A stretch of 64,000 nucleotides of DNA, taken from the NCBI GenBank assembly GCA_009192285.1, contig CM018608.1:824201-888200 (forward strand), in the 5' to 3' direction. Shown here piece after piece: positions 10,479 to 20,952 of this stretch (positions are counted from its first letter, which is position 1; the number at the start of each line of letters is the position of its first letter). Under the pieces are notes generated by a model. It worked only from the letters and a program-made list of their open reading frames with translations, was not told the origin of the DNA and ran no database searches. A program made the position numbers and the translations under genes. The DNA comes from Morchella semilibera. Its lineage: Eukaryota; Ascomycota; Pezizomycetes; Pezizales; Morchellaceae.

Positions 10479-13000
10479 ATGTCTTTGCTACCGGAACTCC
10501 TCTTGACGGTGCTATTCGGAACCCAAGCCAGCTTCACTCACCCCGGGGTAATCTTACCACAAAAGGAATTATTGGGTGACTCTGAACTGAAAAATATAGT
10601 CAAGAAGTCGCAGCGAAGTAGGGAGGCTAGGTATATATTTCTCATACAAGTCCTCATGAATTATCTTCACTAGGTTTTCTCGACTGGAACTGTGGAGCCC
10701 TTTATTAACCTATTGCTTTCTATAGGGAGACGTTAGGATATAACCCCCGAGTATGGAAAGCACTAACGGAAACTCTAAAGTCCGGAAATGATCAACTTGT
10801 AGCCAATAAACATCATCTGCTTCCTAAGGTATGGGACCTTGCGATACTGGGTAGGAATCTTTTGGCTGCCAGAGAAAAGGCTCAAGATCTTTCAGCGTAA
10901 TTAATACTCCAGCTTATGACTTCCTAGTAGACAGGGCTGGTACGCTGACTCTGAATACGGATATAGAGAGGAAGGATTTGAAGCCGAGATCCGAAGGCTG
11001 CTGGATATATGCATAGAGAAAGCTGGCAAACCCATCTCACCCAATCTCGAAAAGCCAGCTCATGAGAAGGAAATGCAGATTAAATCTGGGTGTACGTGGA
11101 GATAGTTTCTCTGTTGACCCCAAACTATACCTTTTTGAGGATACTAGCTAATATCGAGGCTCGGCTCTTTAGATAAGAAGGTCCTTATTACTACGCTTCA
11201 ATTCCTCAATAACCTCATGACCCAAAATGAAACCCGCAAACTTCATGTTTGGCTACATATGTTTGGCACCCCATCTTCGGCTACCCCAGCTGCAAACCCT
11301 ACACCTACAAAGAGTGCACCGAATAAAAAATCAAAAGGTTCTAGCAAGCCTCTGCCTTCATCAGGTTCAGGTGTTGGCTTAGTTGGTGGTGCAACTGGAA
11401 ATTATGGCAATAATCACACCGAAACCATAGCAAAATGCAACTCTTTATCGGCCGGGTTTAATGCAAAGTATTATAAACCTGGTTTTATGACCGAGGTGCC
11501 GAGGCTGCTACAACCTGATGAAATTGAGCCCTTGCCAATGATTCTACAGAGTGGTGTGGTCGCGTTTGAGGGTACAGACCAGTCAATGCAGGCCGTCAGA
11601 TGCAAGTTGATGCTTGCCCAAGGCTACGGGAGGAACTTGCTACGGGAAATTTTGATCTTCTTAGGGGCGTGGGAGGTTGATGAGGATGACTTTTGTTACA
11701 GAATGATGTGAGGAAATTCGTAGATCGAAAATCGATCATAAATATTAACAGATATTCTAGGGCTCAGGTGGTTGAAGCTATCTTGATCAATGGGCTGATA
11801 CCCTACTCTTATGAATGCTTTAGAGAGTATGTCATATCTTATACATTTTGGAACCCAATCTTTACTAATTTAGATTAAACAGTGAAAAGGACATAGTCAC
11901 ACCTGCTCAATCAGTGCTACTGAAGCTCTTAGTTACAGTTTATCGCCCTTCCGTCCCGACACCAAGTATGGCAAGCTCGGACCAGCAGCAACATTCTCTT
12001 CTCCATCCTTTCAGCGCTCAATCTCCTGCTATCCAATCTGACGGTGGGTCGACCGAACCGCACGAGGTCGCACCATCGATTGAGAACTCTATACCTGCCT
12101 TTTTCGTTGGGGTATTTCGAAAACAAGTTCTTCCTCCCACGGTCAAAATAATAAAGCTGCAAGGAGCAATTCGCAGGGGCGAACAGAAGAAGGAAAGCTT
12201 TGAATACAGTCTCTGGGATTTGGATAGGATATATGAGGGGGTTTATCAATTTTTAGAGCTACTCGTCCTGTTTTCAGATGACGAGGAGGCAAAGAAGGTT
12301 TTGCTAGCTGGTGACAAGGGGCTGGTAGCAGATCTGGTAGAATTCCTCGGAGAACTTGACAGGGCAATTCCACGTTGGGTTGCTTCTAAGGCGCCTCCGC
12401 CGGCTCCGCCAGCTTCAGCTGCTATAAAAGAAATCGTGGAAGACTCCACCACTAAAGTTAGTAAGGCTTACATGGTGGAGAGGCCATTTGATGTTCATCC
12501 AGAAAACGAGGGTAATGGAGATGAAGATGAAGAACGGCCCATATTAGACCTTGATGATGAGGAGGATGATGATGATGGGCGGGATGATGAGAGGGGACTA
12601 GCTGAGCCGGAAGATTTTACGTGGCCGCATATCAAGCGCTATCTAATTATTCTCTTAAGTGGGTTCGCATGGAAAGAAAAAGCAGTGCAGGACCTCGTTA
12701 GAGAGAAAGAAGGGCTGCAGCCCATCCTGAATCAGTGTATGATTGACGATGATAATCCTTGTAAGTTGCACTGGACTTCTATTCTCGGGATATTTGCTAA
12801 CGATCAAAGATATTCGAGAACACGCGATATTGTGCATTAGAAACATGCTAGAAGGCAACCCTCAGAACCAAAAAATTGTTGAGGATCTAGATGCCATCCA
12901 AACAGTGCCTAGTGAGGTTCTTGATAAGAATGGATACGAGCACTTTATCGATGAAAACGGTAGAGTGCAGCTGAGAAAACTTCCAGAGCGAAAAATGTGA
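10479..13000 (+). CDS. Ataxin-10 domain protein (CTR86-like)
   Basis: Armadillo-like protein of the ataxin-10/CTR86 family, whose exact cellular role in fungi is unclear. The C-terminal exon pair is decisive: PYIREHAILCIRNMLEGNPQ is the conserved ataxin-10 motif, and splicing 12760 to 12810 (intron 12761-12809, 49 nt) joins it in frame. Other supported exons are 10479-10630, 10726-10896, about 10928-11089, and 11159 onward, with an intron at 11827-11873 (47 nt, GTATGT...TAG). An acidic run lies near 12510-12590. Two junctions are odd. Between 10896 and 10928 the frame continues only across a 31-nt gap with GT and AG ends. Near 11675-11700 the frame shifts, either through a 26-nt GT...AG stretch or a one-base error. 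The family is confident; the N-terminal exon structure is only partly resolved. Confidence 0.75.
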
Positions 13001-13321
13001 AGCATAAACAAATTTTCTGTATATACATGCTTGTATCTAGCTATAGTCCGATTTATAAAGCAGAATGGAGCCTTGTTTTTTCAGTTCATTTGAATCAGGC
13101 TTTGTTAGTGCTCAAGAAACGAGTGAGAATACGTGATACACCACTCTCCGGTTTCTAGGGTTAGGTGACAAATCTTTTCCTGCACGTGTTTCTGCCTGGC
13201 GGCTCTGCTTCGGCAACATCCGTCCCCCTAACTCATGCATAACTTGTTCTAAAACATTCATCACCTCAACTTAAGAAGACAACCACTCTCCAGAACCACA
13301 CTCAATACTCCATCAGAAACG
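13001..13321. other. Intergenic spacer and TAF10 promoter
   Basis: 321 bp between the ataxin-10-like stop and the TAF10 start, both genes on the plus strand. It must hold the terminator of the first and promoter of the second. I see no recognisable motif beyond moderately AT-rich sequence. Confidence 0.5.
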
Positions 13322-14045
13322 ATGACGAACCCACCCGGCCCGTCACAGCCTGTTATCAAAACCGAAAACACGCCTGAAAACACACTCCCAGATGTCGACG
13401 TTGATATGGAAAACGCGACAAACGCGACGCAGCAAGATCCCCTGGCGGGCGATAGAATTCCGGCTCCAGCTCCCATTGCAGCAAGAAAGGATAGAAACCT
13501 CCGAGAGTTCCTGGGGATGATGGAAGAATATGCGCCAATCGTGAGAGCTCTGTTCAAGATCTCCCTTTGCCTTTTACTCGAAGCTTGACCATTTGCGATA
13601 ATGTAAAAACACATCACTACACGTGATAGCTAACGCTATTTGATGCTTGTAGATCCCAGACGCCGTAACTGACTACTATTTGTCGCTTTCTGGCCTCTCC
13701 ACCGCCGACCCACGGCTCAAGCGCCTCCTTGCCCTCGCAACTCAAAAATTCATCGCTGATATTGCCACTGATGCATACCAATACTCACGCATACGTCAGA
13801 ACTCTTCAAACGCCAGCGGCGTCCCTGGTATCGGCGCTCTCAATGTAGGCGCTGGTGGAGGCGCTGGAGGCGCGGGCGGTGGTACAGGTGGTGGTGGTTC
13901 CTTTAGGCCCATTGCAAGGCCAGGTTTCGGAGGTGGTGGAGGTAGTGGTGGGAGTGCAGGCAGAACTGTATTGACCATGGAAGACCTTGGTAGTGCGGTC
14001 GGAGAATATGGCGTCAATACTAGAAGGCCGGAATTCTACCGGTAG
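13322..14045 (+). CDS. TAF10: TFIID/SAGA subunit TAF10
   Basis: Histone-fold subunit shared by TFIID and SAGA, needed for RNA polymerase II initiation and chromatin acetylation. Exons 13322-13540 and 13653-14045 join in phase 0 (intron 13541-13652, GTGAGA...TAG) to give 203 residues. The conserved core runs from about residue 53: [20 protein letters not shown], then the histone fold through [37 protein letters not shown]. After that comes a Gly/Ala-rich insert of about 50 residues interrupting the fold's C-terminal part, then [20 protein letters not shown], which restores the standard TAF10 ending. Such glycine-rich inserts between the last helices are common in filamentous fungi. The N-terminus is Pro/Asn/acidic and unstructured. 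Confidence 0.93.
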
Positions 14046-14660
14046 AATGGCGGTAACCTAGGGCCTTTCTAAATGGACCCTCCCCTCCCCATTTTTTTTA
14101 TCGCTTCCTTCTTTTCTCTCTCTTTTCTGCTTCCCTCCTCCTATCTGGGTGTGGTTCTATCAGCTCGCACATCTTAATGTTTTTATCCATAAATCCCTTT
14201 ACCCTCCCACTTATCTTGGTACTGGATATAAATCTCTCTTTTGGGCGTTGGCTGGTTGTATTTTATAAGAATTTTTTTGAATTGAACCTATATTTCGTGT
14301 CCGGATAAATGTTGTAGGCAAGTTTCCTCAAAAGATAGGCTCCTATCTTCCGGTTGAAAACAGTCGAAAACATGAATGGAAAAGATCCATATTCATAACC
14401 TGCCATAGAAACTATAGGAAAGATTGCCTACAAAAGTACAGACTTGATGACTGTCGCCCAAAATGAAATTAAACTCCTAACCAATACCCAGCGTAAAAAA
14501 ATAGAGGAAAATGGGAAAGATCGTATTCAGTCCATCAATTCATCCATTCATCCCAGAGAACTCAAATACAGTGGTTCGTTGTCATAGCCCAACCCCGCAT
14601 TGCTTGGTGCCTGAATTTACCCATAGGCCTTATAACAAGCAGAAGCGGTAACATGCTTGA
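14046..14660. other. Convergent spacer between TAF10 and the DUF1748 gene
   Basis: 3' flanks of two convergent genes. Apart from the small inverted-repeat element at 14317-14428 nothing stands out. T-rich stretches near 14090-14135 follow the TAF10 stop, as expected of a fungal 3' end. Confidence 0.5.
14317..14428. mobile_element. Short TA-flanked MITE, 112 bp, downstream of TAF10
   Basis: Ends GGCAAGTTTCCT and, inverted, AGGAAAGATTGCC match over about 11 of 13 positions, and both flanks are TA (14315-14316 and 14429-14430). It sits about 270 bp past the TAF10 stop and may lie in the 3' transcript region. It has no coding capacity. The ends are short, so confidence is moderate. Confidence 0.5.
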
Positions 14661-15072
14661 TTACCGCTTTCTCTCAAAATAAGAGCTGCTGCCCATAACA
14701 GCGATGCTTTGGTCCATCATCCACTCGCCGATGTTGAGGTACTTTTCAAGAGCCGAGCGGACGTCCCTGGATTCTATCTTCTCTGTTTGGAGACTGGGAC
14801 TAGAGTCAGTTCCGGCTCACTAACTTTAGCTCTAATGGGACGCTTTTGGTGTGAGGGTTGTTTGCAGAAAGGTGGAAAGGTGTAGTACGTAAGTCCAGTA
14901 GAGCGCTTGACTCCCGCAAGAAACGCAGAGAAGAGGATGGCGTCAAAGCCGTAGTGCGCTAGCTTTCCAAGCTGCATAATGTTAGTATTGTTATTTTACT
15001 TCACACTCGCCTTTGTTGCTTCATTATGTTGTGTGCGGGGGGAGGAGGGGGGGCAATAAGAAAACGTACCAT
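14661..15072 (-). CDS. DUF1748 family small fungal protein
   Basis: A 74-residue conserved fungal protein of unknown function with an N-terminal hydrophobic helix. Three exons: 15072-15070 (the ATG alone), 14971-14889, and 14799-14661; introns 14972-15069 and 14800-14888 are GT-AG. The spliced protein starts MLGKLAHYGFDAILFSAFLA, continues GVKRSTGLTPSLQTEKIES and ends MGSSSYFERKR, the family pattern from end to end. The same frame without the first intron would begin MQLGKL, but the family normally begins MLGKL, which supports the single-codon first exon. The helix near residues 8-24 could be membrane- or mitochondria-associated; that is inference. Confidence 0.85.
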
Positions 15073-16351
15073 TTTGAAGGGTAAAAATATAAAAGGAATA
15101 ATCTTTTCGAAGGGTGAGATGATTATCGATCTCTGCGAAGCCACAATAGTATACTTGATGATCGGGGGATCTAAGAGTTGGGGTGGGGATGGCTCTAGAA
15201 AGGTTGAATGTAAGGAGGTGAGTGAAGCTGCTGCCCATGAAGAGAAGAGAGACTTCTATTCGGATTCACGTGCCGCAATTGCTCCGTTGCTAGGATCAAA
15301 TTTCCGCTTACTTAACAAGAAGACTCGCATCGCTGCGGTTGCTGGTTCGGTTCGCAATACGAGTGATAGCTGATTACAATACAGAGAAATACATGTATAA
15401 TGGGTTTACCACCGGTGGTGAAAATAATACCCACATTTATACATTAAAATGGATAAAAGCACAGACTTTCTGGCCAAAAGGGGCTATATAATGCCAATCA
15501 TATATGAACATTGTCCACTGGTGGGGAAATTCACCACTGGTGGGAGGTATTTTACCACCAGTGGGAAAACTTTATAAGTGTTGGCATTAATCCTTGAATA
15601 TTCACTAATGTAGCATAAAGACTGAAATTCACTGATACCACCGGTGGTAAATACATGTAGTTTATCAACCGTTGGTGAAATTGCTTTTGACACGTTTACC
15701 GCTCCATAAACACCCCGTGTACTCTATATACGGTACACCAACCGTGGAAAGTTACATGTATTCTCGCCACAAGTAGTACTACGGGGGTAGAGGTAAGTCT
15801 GTAGACGGTGGTCGTAGTACATGTAGTATACATGTAGTACATGTATTTATTTCCATGATAGCATGGTTGCCAGCGCAATTAGGAAATACTTAATTTCACC
15901 TCAAGTATGTATGGATGTAAATAATTATACAGTACCTACATTAGTACATGCACTGCACTATTAATTTATGGCACAAGCATGCGCACCCTACTGCGTAAAT
16001 GTAAATTATGAAGTCATTTGATATTTCTAACAGCAGGACAACAATGCTACCGCGGAACAGTTATAACTCAAGGCAATAGCTAGAATCCGAATTATCGACC
16101 TAGTTGTATTGAAGTCCAAGTATTCAAAAGAATACCCTCTATCCCAGGGCTTGACGGCTTATGTCCGTGTACATACATGCACCTAGATTACAAAGAATTA
16201 TTTGAGATTTTAGGTCACTGAACTACCTATCCTAAGGGATGTAGAATATGTGGGTAAGGTAAGTACATCTGTGTGCGTATATGCGTCCTTCGTGTTCTAC
16301 AGTACATGTAGGTACATCCCTCCGAAATTTTCATACATAGCAAAAGTGAGG
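15073..16351. other. Intergenic region with palindrome-rich element
   Basis: 1.3 kb between two minus-strand genes. A 115-codon plus-strand frame at 15026-15373 overlaps the ATG exon and first intron of the DUF1748 gene antisense and has no family resemblance, so it is not called. The region is dominated by the palindromic element at 15409-15647 and by repeated TACATGTA (about seven copies between 15390 and 16310). Confidence 0.55.
15409..15647. mobile_element. Palindrome-ended MITE-like element, 239 bp
   Basis: Both ends are the self-complementary word CCACCGGTGG, flanked by TA (15407-15408 and 15648-15649). Inside and just beyond are four more variants of the same word: CCACTGGTGG at about 15515, again at about 15533, CCACCAGTGG at about 15556, and CAACCGTTGG at about 15666. 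Six such palindromes in about 270 bp is far beyond chance. The arrangement suggests nested or internally duplicated copies of one element. No coding capacity. Confidence 0.6.
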
Positions 16352-16903
16352 CTAGGTCCTTCCTGCGCCTCGAGCACCTCTCCCGGCATCTTCAATGCTC
16401 TCATCATCCACAACCTTCGCACCTCCACTTTCATCCTTCTCCCCTAGCATGTTGGACAAAACCTTTAATTTATTCCTGCCTCGTTTCAATGTCTCATCGA
16501 CCTCTTCAACTGATTCCTCGTCATTCTTGAAAGGTGGATTTGTCAGGATGGTAGCCAACGACTCGGTTTGCTTTTGTATACGTGAGTTTGTGATCTGGGT
16601 ATTATTTACCGGTCCTGTATCCTCAACGGTAGACAGAGTTGTGGATTGAGGCGGTATCCTAGCTTTCCAGACCGAGCAACGGCCTTGGAGTCTTCCCAAC
16701 TCAAGGAACCTTTCAAACCCTTTCTCCAGCCCGAAGGCACGGCCTTCAATTCTCCCAGCCTGTTCGCCATCCTTCACACCAAGAGCATATCCTTCTTGAT
16801 AGAAACTATATAGGTTTTAGTCGTCTGGTTTTTTAATGGATATAGCAGCGAGATATACATACTCCTCCTCTAAACTCAACAGTGAATCGAAAATGTCTGC
16901 CAT
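16352..16903 (-). CDS. LTO1: LTO1-like protein (Yae1 N-terminal family, ORAOV1 homologue)
   Basis: Partner of YAE1 in the adaptor that delivers iron-sulfur clusters to the ribosome-recycling ATPase ABCE1/RLI1. Two exons, 16903-16863 and 16805-16352 (intron 16806-16862, GTATGT...TAG), give 164 residues. The first exon encodes MADIFDSLLSLEED, continuing FYQEGYALGVKDGEQAGRIE, a run with glycine every fourth residue (GYALGVKDG…GRIEGRAFGLEKG), the deca-GX3 signature of this family, at residues 17-45. The C-terminal half is polar and ends Gly/Arg-rich. It is divergent from the methionyl-tRNA synthetase gene, 566 bp apart; both serve translation, so a shared bidirectional promoter is plausible. Confidence 0.85.
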
Positions 16904-17469
16904 TTTCCGTACGGGGATTCGGATGGTTCGGGTTGATATGCCTGCTTGTCTAGGAGTGGTGTATAGCAGCAAAACCGTTACCAAGCAGGTGGTAGTAACA
17001 GAGTGCTTGTGTTAGTACATGTAGGAACAAATTTTGAATCGCTCATGGGTACATGTATGCATAGGTTTTGGGTAATCTTTATTCGTTAAATCTAATCCCA
17101 ATGCTAGTTTAACCCAGAATCGTGGATAAAATGATGCAATTTTACAGGGAATCCTGGAGGTCACGAATCCCCCGCTTGATAAGATAAGAGCCCGGCAAAA
17201 CCTCATCTTCTTGACTCACTGTTGACAACCCCCACCTAACTGGCTCTCCTCCCGCGTACCTATACCTCAACCTTCGTACTGGTGGAATATTTGTGACAAA
17301 TAATATCGCGACATAGACCAAACATTATCTCCAAACGTAATTATCCTACCGCATAGTTTGTCGATTAGAAGTGGTGGTCGTGGGTCATGGCATATTGTGT
17401 CATGCTCTGTACTTTGTTAACAACTGCGGGGTGAAGCGCGTTAGGAAAAAAGGTTACCTATCCGCCAAA
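16904..17469. promoter_or_regulatory. Divergent promoter region between LTO1 and methionyl-tRNA synthetase
   Basis: 566 bp separating two divergent starts. It contains two TACATGTA copies (about 17015 and 17048) and no evident coding region. I cannot name a transcription-factor site. Function as a bidirectional promoter is inferred from gene orientation only. Confidence 0.5.
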
Positions 17470-20247
17470 ATGGCGACGCCTACACTGAAAGTCAACATCC
17501 CAGTCCCCGCCCCCGGGGGCTCTGCTTCTTTTATTCAAGCTTTGAAAGTTTGTATCGCGGCTACAGCTTACGGGGTTCCTGTTCAATACTCTAAGGGTTT
17601 GTTCTTCAATATCTAATTCTTATATCTAAAAAAAAAACAATAAATCAAAAAAGCTGACCTTTATTGGGATTTAGCTGCAGGACAAACAAATGTCAGTGTC
17701 GAGTCTCCTAAGGACAGCAAGACCTTGATTGAAGCAAATGCTATTGTCCGCTACTTTTCCGTTATTGGATCCAACCCATGGTCAAAATCTGGTCAAGAAG
17801 CACTAAAGGACTATGCGTTGATTGAGTTCGAAGAGTCTAGACAGGAACTTAAGTGGGATGTAGCCGAACACATCATTTCGAGTGCCAACTTTGGCAAGGT
17901 AGGAAAGGCTTAGGACTTATCCCATAAACTTTTCGCTGATTTCGTTCAAAGGACACCACCAGCGCACCCAGCCCAGCTGAGATTATTCTTTTCTCGGCAC
18001 TGTATGACCTGGTATCAACGGCAACCCCCGCTAAAGACTCTGTTCTTTCAGCTTGGTTTGTCAAAGTAATTGGAAGCTCGTGGGCAAAGTCTGGGATCGA
18101 ACAAGCCGCAGCAAACACCGCCGACAAACCCGTTACCATCAGCAAAGGAGCTCCGGGTATGGAGGAAAAGGCAGAAAGAGTATTCGTTAAACTTGTAAAA
18201 CGGGGTGTGGAAATGAAGATCCCTGGTCCCGGAGAAGCTATGTAAGGTTTCCTTAGATGAGGATACATTGCCACCTTTTGGTTGGCCATCGATTCTAATA
18301 ACGTTGTTAGACTTCCAGTACCTGGTCAGAGGAACGTACTGATTACATCAGCATTGCCATATGTTAATAACGTACCGCATCTTGGAAACATCATTGGGAG
18401 TGTTCTTAGTGCGGATGTCTTTTCAAGGTGATGACCAAACCCCAAGAGTTTGGATAAGGCTAACAATCTGCAGATATGCTAAGGCTCGTAACTACAATAC
18501 TCTTTATATTGCGGGACAGATGAGTATGGAACCGCCACTGAAACTAAGGCTCTCGAGGAAGGTTGTACTCCTAGGGAATTGTGTGACAAGTACAATGCGC
18601 TTCACGCTGAGATCTACAAATGGTTTGATATTGGATTCGACTACTTTGGCCGAACGACTACCGACTCCCAAACTAAGATTGCACAGGAGATTTTCATGGA
18701 TCTCCACAAAAGCGGATTTCTTGTTGAGGAGTCTATGACTCAGCTCTTTTGTGAAAAGCACCAGGGCTTCTTAGCAGATCGTTTTGTGGAGGGCACCTGC
18801 CCCAAGTGTAGTTATGAGGACGCTAGAGGAGACCAGTGTGATACATGTGGACAATTATTGGATCCTTTCGAACTTATCAAGCCGAGATGTAAACTCGATG
18901 GTACCAGTCCAATCCCTCGAGACTCAACACACATTTTCATCGACCTTGAGAAGCTTCAGCCAGAGATTGAGGAGTGGGCAAAAAGAGCAGCCGAGGAGGG
19001 GCAGTGGTCTAAGAATGGTCGGATTATTACAGAATCTTGGCTCAAGCAGGGCCTCACAAAACGCTGTATTACCCGCGATCTCAAATGGGGGACCCCAGTA
19101 CCATTGCCAGGCTTCGAGGACAAGGTCATGTATGTGTGGTTTGACGCATGCATTGGATATGTCTCAATCACTGCAGAATATACAAAAGAGTGGAAAAGAT
19201 GGTGGAAAGATGCGGATAATGTGAGGCTATATCAGTTTATGGGCAAAGATAATGTTCCTTTCCATACTGTCGTTTTCCCCGGGAGTCAGTTAGGAACTAA
19301 GAATGGAGATTGGACCATGCTACACCATATCAGCACCACAGAGTACCTGCAATATGAGGGTGGGAAATTCTCCAAGAGTAGAGGCGTGGGTGTGTTTGGT
19401 AATAACGCACAGGACACCGGGGTACCACCAAGTGTATGTTTGGTTCCTAAGTAGTGCCTGCGTCAGCTACCGAGCTAATAATCTACAGGTGTGGCGTTAT
19501 TACCTCCTCTCTTCACGCCCGGAGACAGGTGACACTCAATTTGTCTGGAAGGAATTTGCTACAAAGAACAACTCCGAGTTGCTCGCTAACCTGGGAAACT
19601 TTGTCAACCGTTTGATCAAGTTTGTTAACGCAAAGTATTCTGGCGTGGTTCCCGACTACACCAAAGGCATTAATGACCCAACGTTCGATCAATATAAGGA
19701 TTCTGTCAACGCTCTCTTGAAAGGTTATGTTGAAGACCTTGAGGGTGTACACCTGAGAGCCGGGCTTGAAAAAGCCATGGCAATTTCTGGAGAAGGCAAC
19801 CGTTTCTTACAAGACAACAAACTAGACAACAGCCTTTTCGCAAACTTCCCCGAAAAGGCTGCTGCAGTTGTCGGTTTCGGATTGAATTTGATTTATCTTC
19901 TTTCAGCAGTCATATACCCTTATATGCCTGCCACCACCATGTCGATCATCGATCAGCTCAATGCTCCTCTTCGTGCTATTCCCGATACATGGGAAGCCGG
20001 TGACTTACTTCCAGGTCACGTTATCGGGAAAGCGGCCTACCTGTTTTCTAGAATCGAGGAGAAACAGGAAGAGGCCTGGAAGTCTAGATATGGAGGTAAA
20101 CAGGAGAAGCTAGTGGATGCGGATGTAAAGAAGGAGAAGAAGAAGGGGAAGAAGGCAGCGAAACAGCATGAACAAAAGAAAAAGGAAGAAGAGGAAAATT
20201 CGAAAACTGTAGAGGTTAGGGATACCCCCAACCCTACTGCCGCTTAG
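17470..20247 (+). CDS. MES1: Methionyl-tRNA synthetase, cytosolic
   Basis: Charges tRNA-Met for initiation and elongation. Exons: 17470-17596, 17681 (or 17675)-17898, 17952-18241, 18311-18427, 18474-19433, 19489-20247. Exons 1-3 encode a GST-like N-terminal domain, as in fungal enzymes. The catalytic domain starts [19 protein letters not shown], with the HIGH-type motif HLGN, and has a four-cysteine zinc knuckle (CPKC…CDTC) and the KMSKS motif as KFSKS. The C-terminus is Lys/Glu-rich without a tRNA-binding EMAP domain. At about 18511-18515 the conserved AGTDEYG motif is readable only if one base is added to a GGG run; without it the frame is lost, and exon 5's length is also one short of the required phase. 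Since the rest is intact, a sequence error is the likely cause. A 6-nt alternative acceptor exists at exon 2. Confidence 0.93.
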
Positions 20248-20952
20248 ATGTAGCTACACCATGGGAACTGGGGTCACAGATATATTTTATATACTTTCTT
20301 AGAGAATACCCTCTTAGAGAATCGGATGATCCGTGTTTGCTCATTTACCCTCCTCTCTAGGGGGGTCTATGAAGAAGATGGGATGGTGTATATTTCCATG
20401 ATAGTAGTTAACAATCTAGCATGATAAATAATACAGCCACTGAATCAATCAAGGGCACATACAATAGGTATAAGACATACTTAAAGATTCATATGTTGTG
20501 TATTCCCTCCTCCACACCTATACTGTTCATAGCGGTAGGTGGTACAGGAAACATTCCATCGCCTATCTAGGGTTAGGGCTATTCGCATGTCCATTTACTA
20601 AATGTACCCCGGGATACATTCACGATTGCGATTGGCCCAAACAACACCAAACCTCGGGAGATACTACGAGTTGAGAACATACTTGTCGAGAAGCCAGAAT
20701 TCTTAAACCCTCCCCAGACCCCTGAGGCTCTCGCCCTACACTGATAAGCTTAAGGGGTAGGTATCTAGGCCATCTATAGTTTGTTGAGGTACATCTATCC
20801 ATTCTTCCATTGTCTTCCCTCCCCTCACTCACATCCTATCAACCTGCCAATAGTACTACACAATAGGCCGCACATCTCTGCACGTTCCGTCCTTATCGCA
20901 GCTTTCTTAAAAACATTCTTTTTCTAGCACTTATTCTCTATAATCCTATCGA
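20248..20952. other. Spacer between MetRS and the MOB4-PPAT gene
   Basis: 705 bp between same-strand genes. No gene recognised. AT-rich directly downstream of the MetRS stop, then a pyrimidine-rich stretch near 20810-20945 leading to the next ATG. Confidence 0.5.

Noticed and set aside
15026-15373. 115-codon plus-strand frame
   Set aside because: It overlaps the DUF1748 ATG exon and first intron on the other strand, and shows no recognisable domain.
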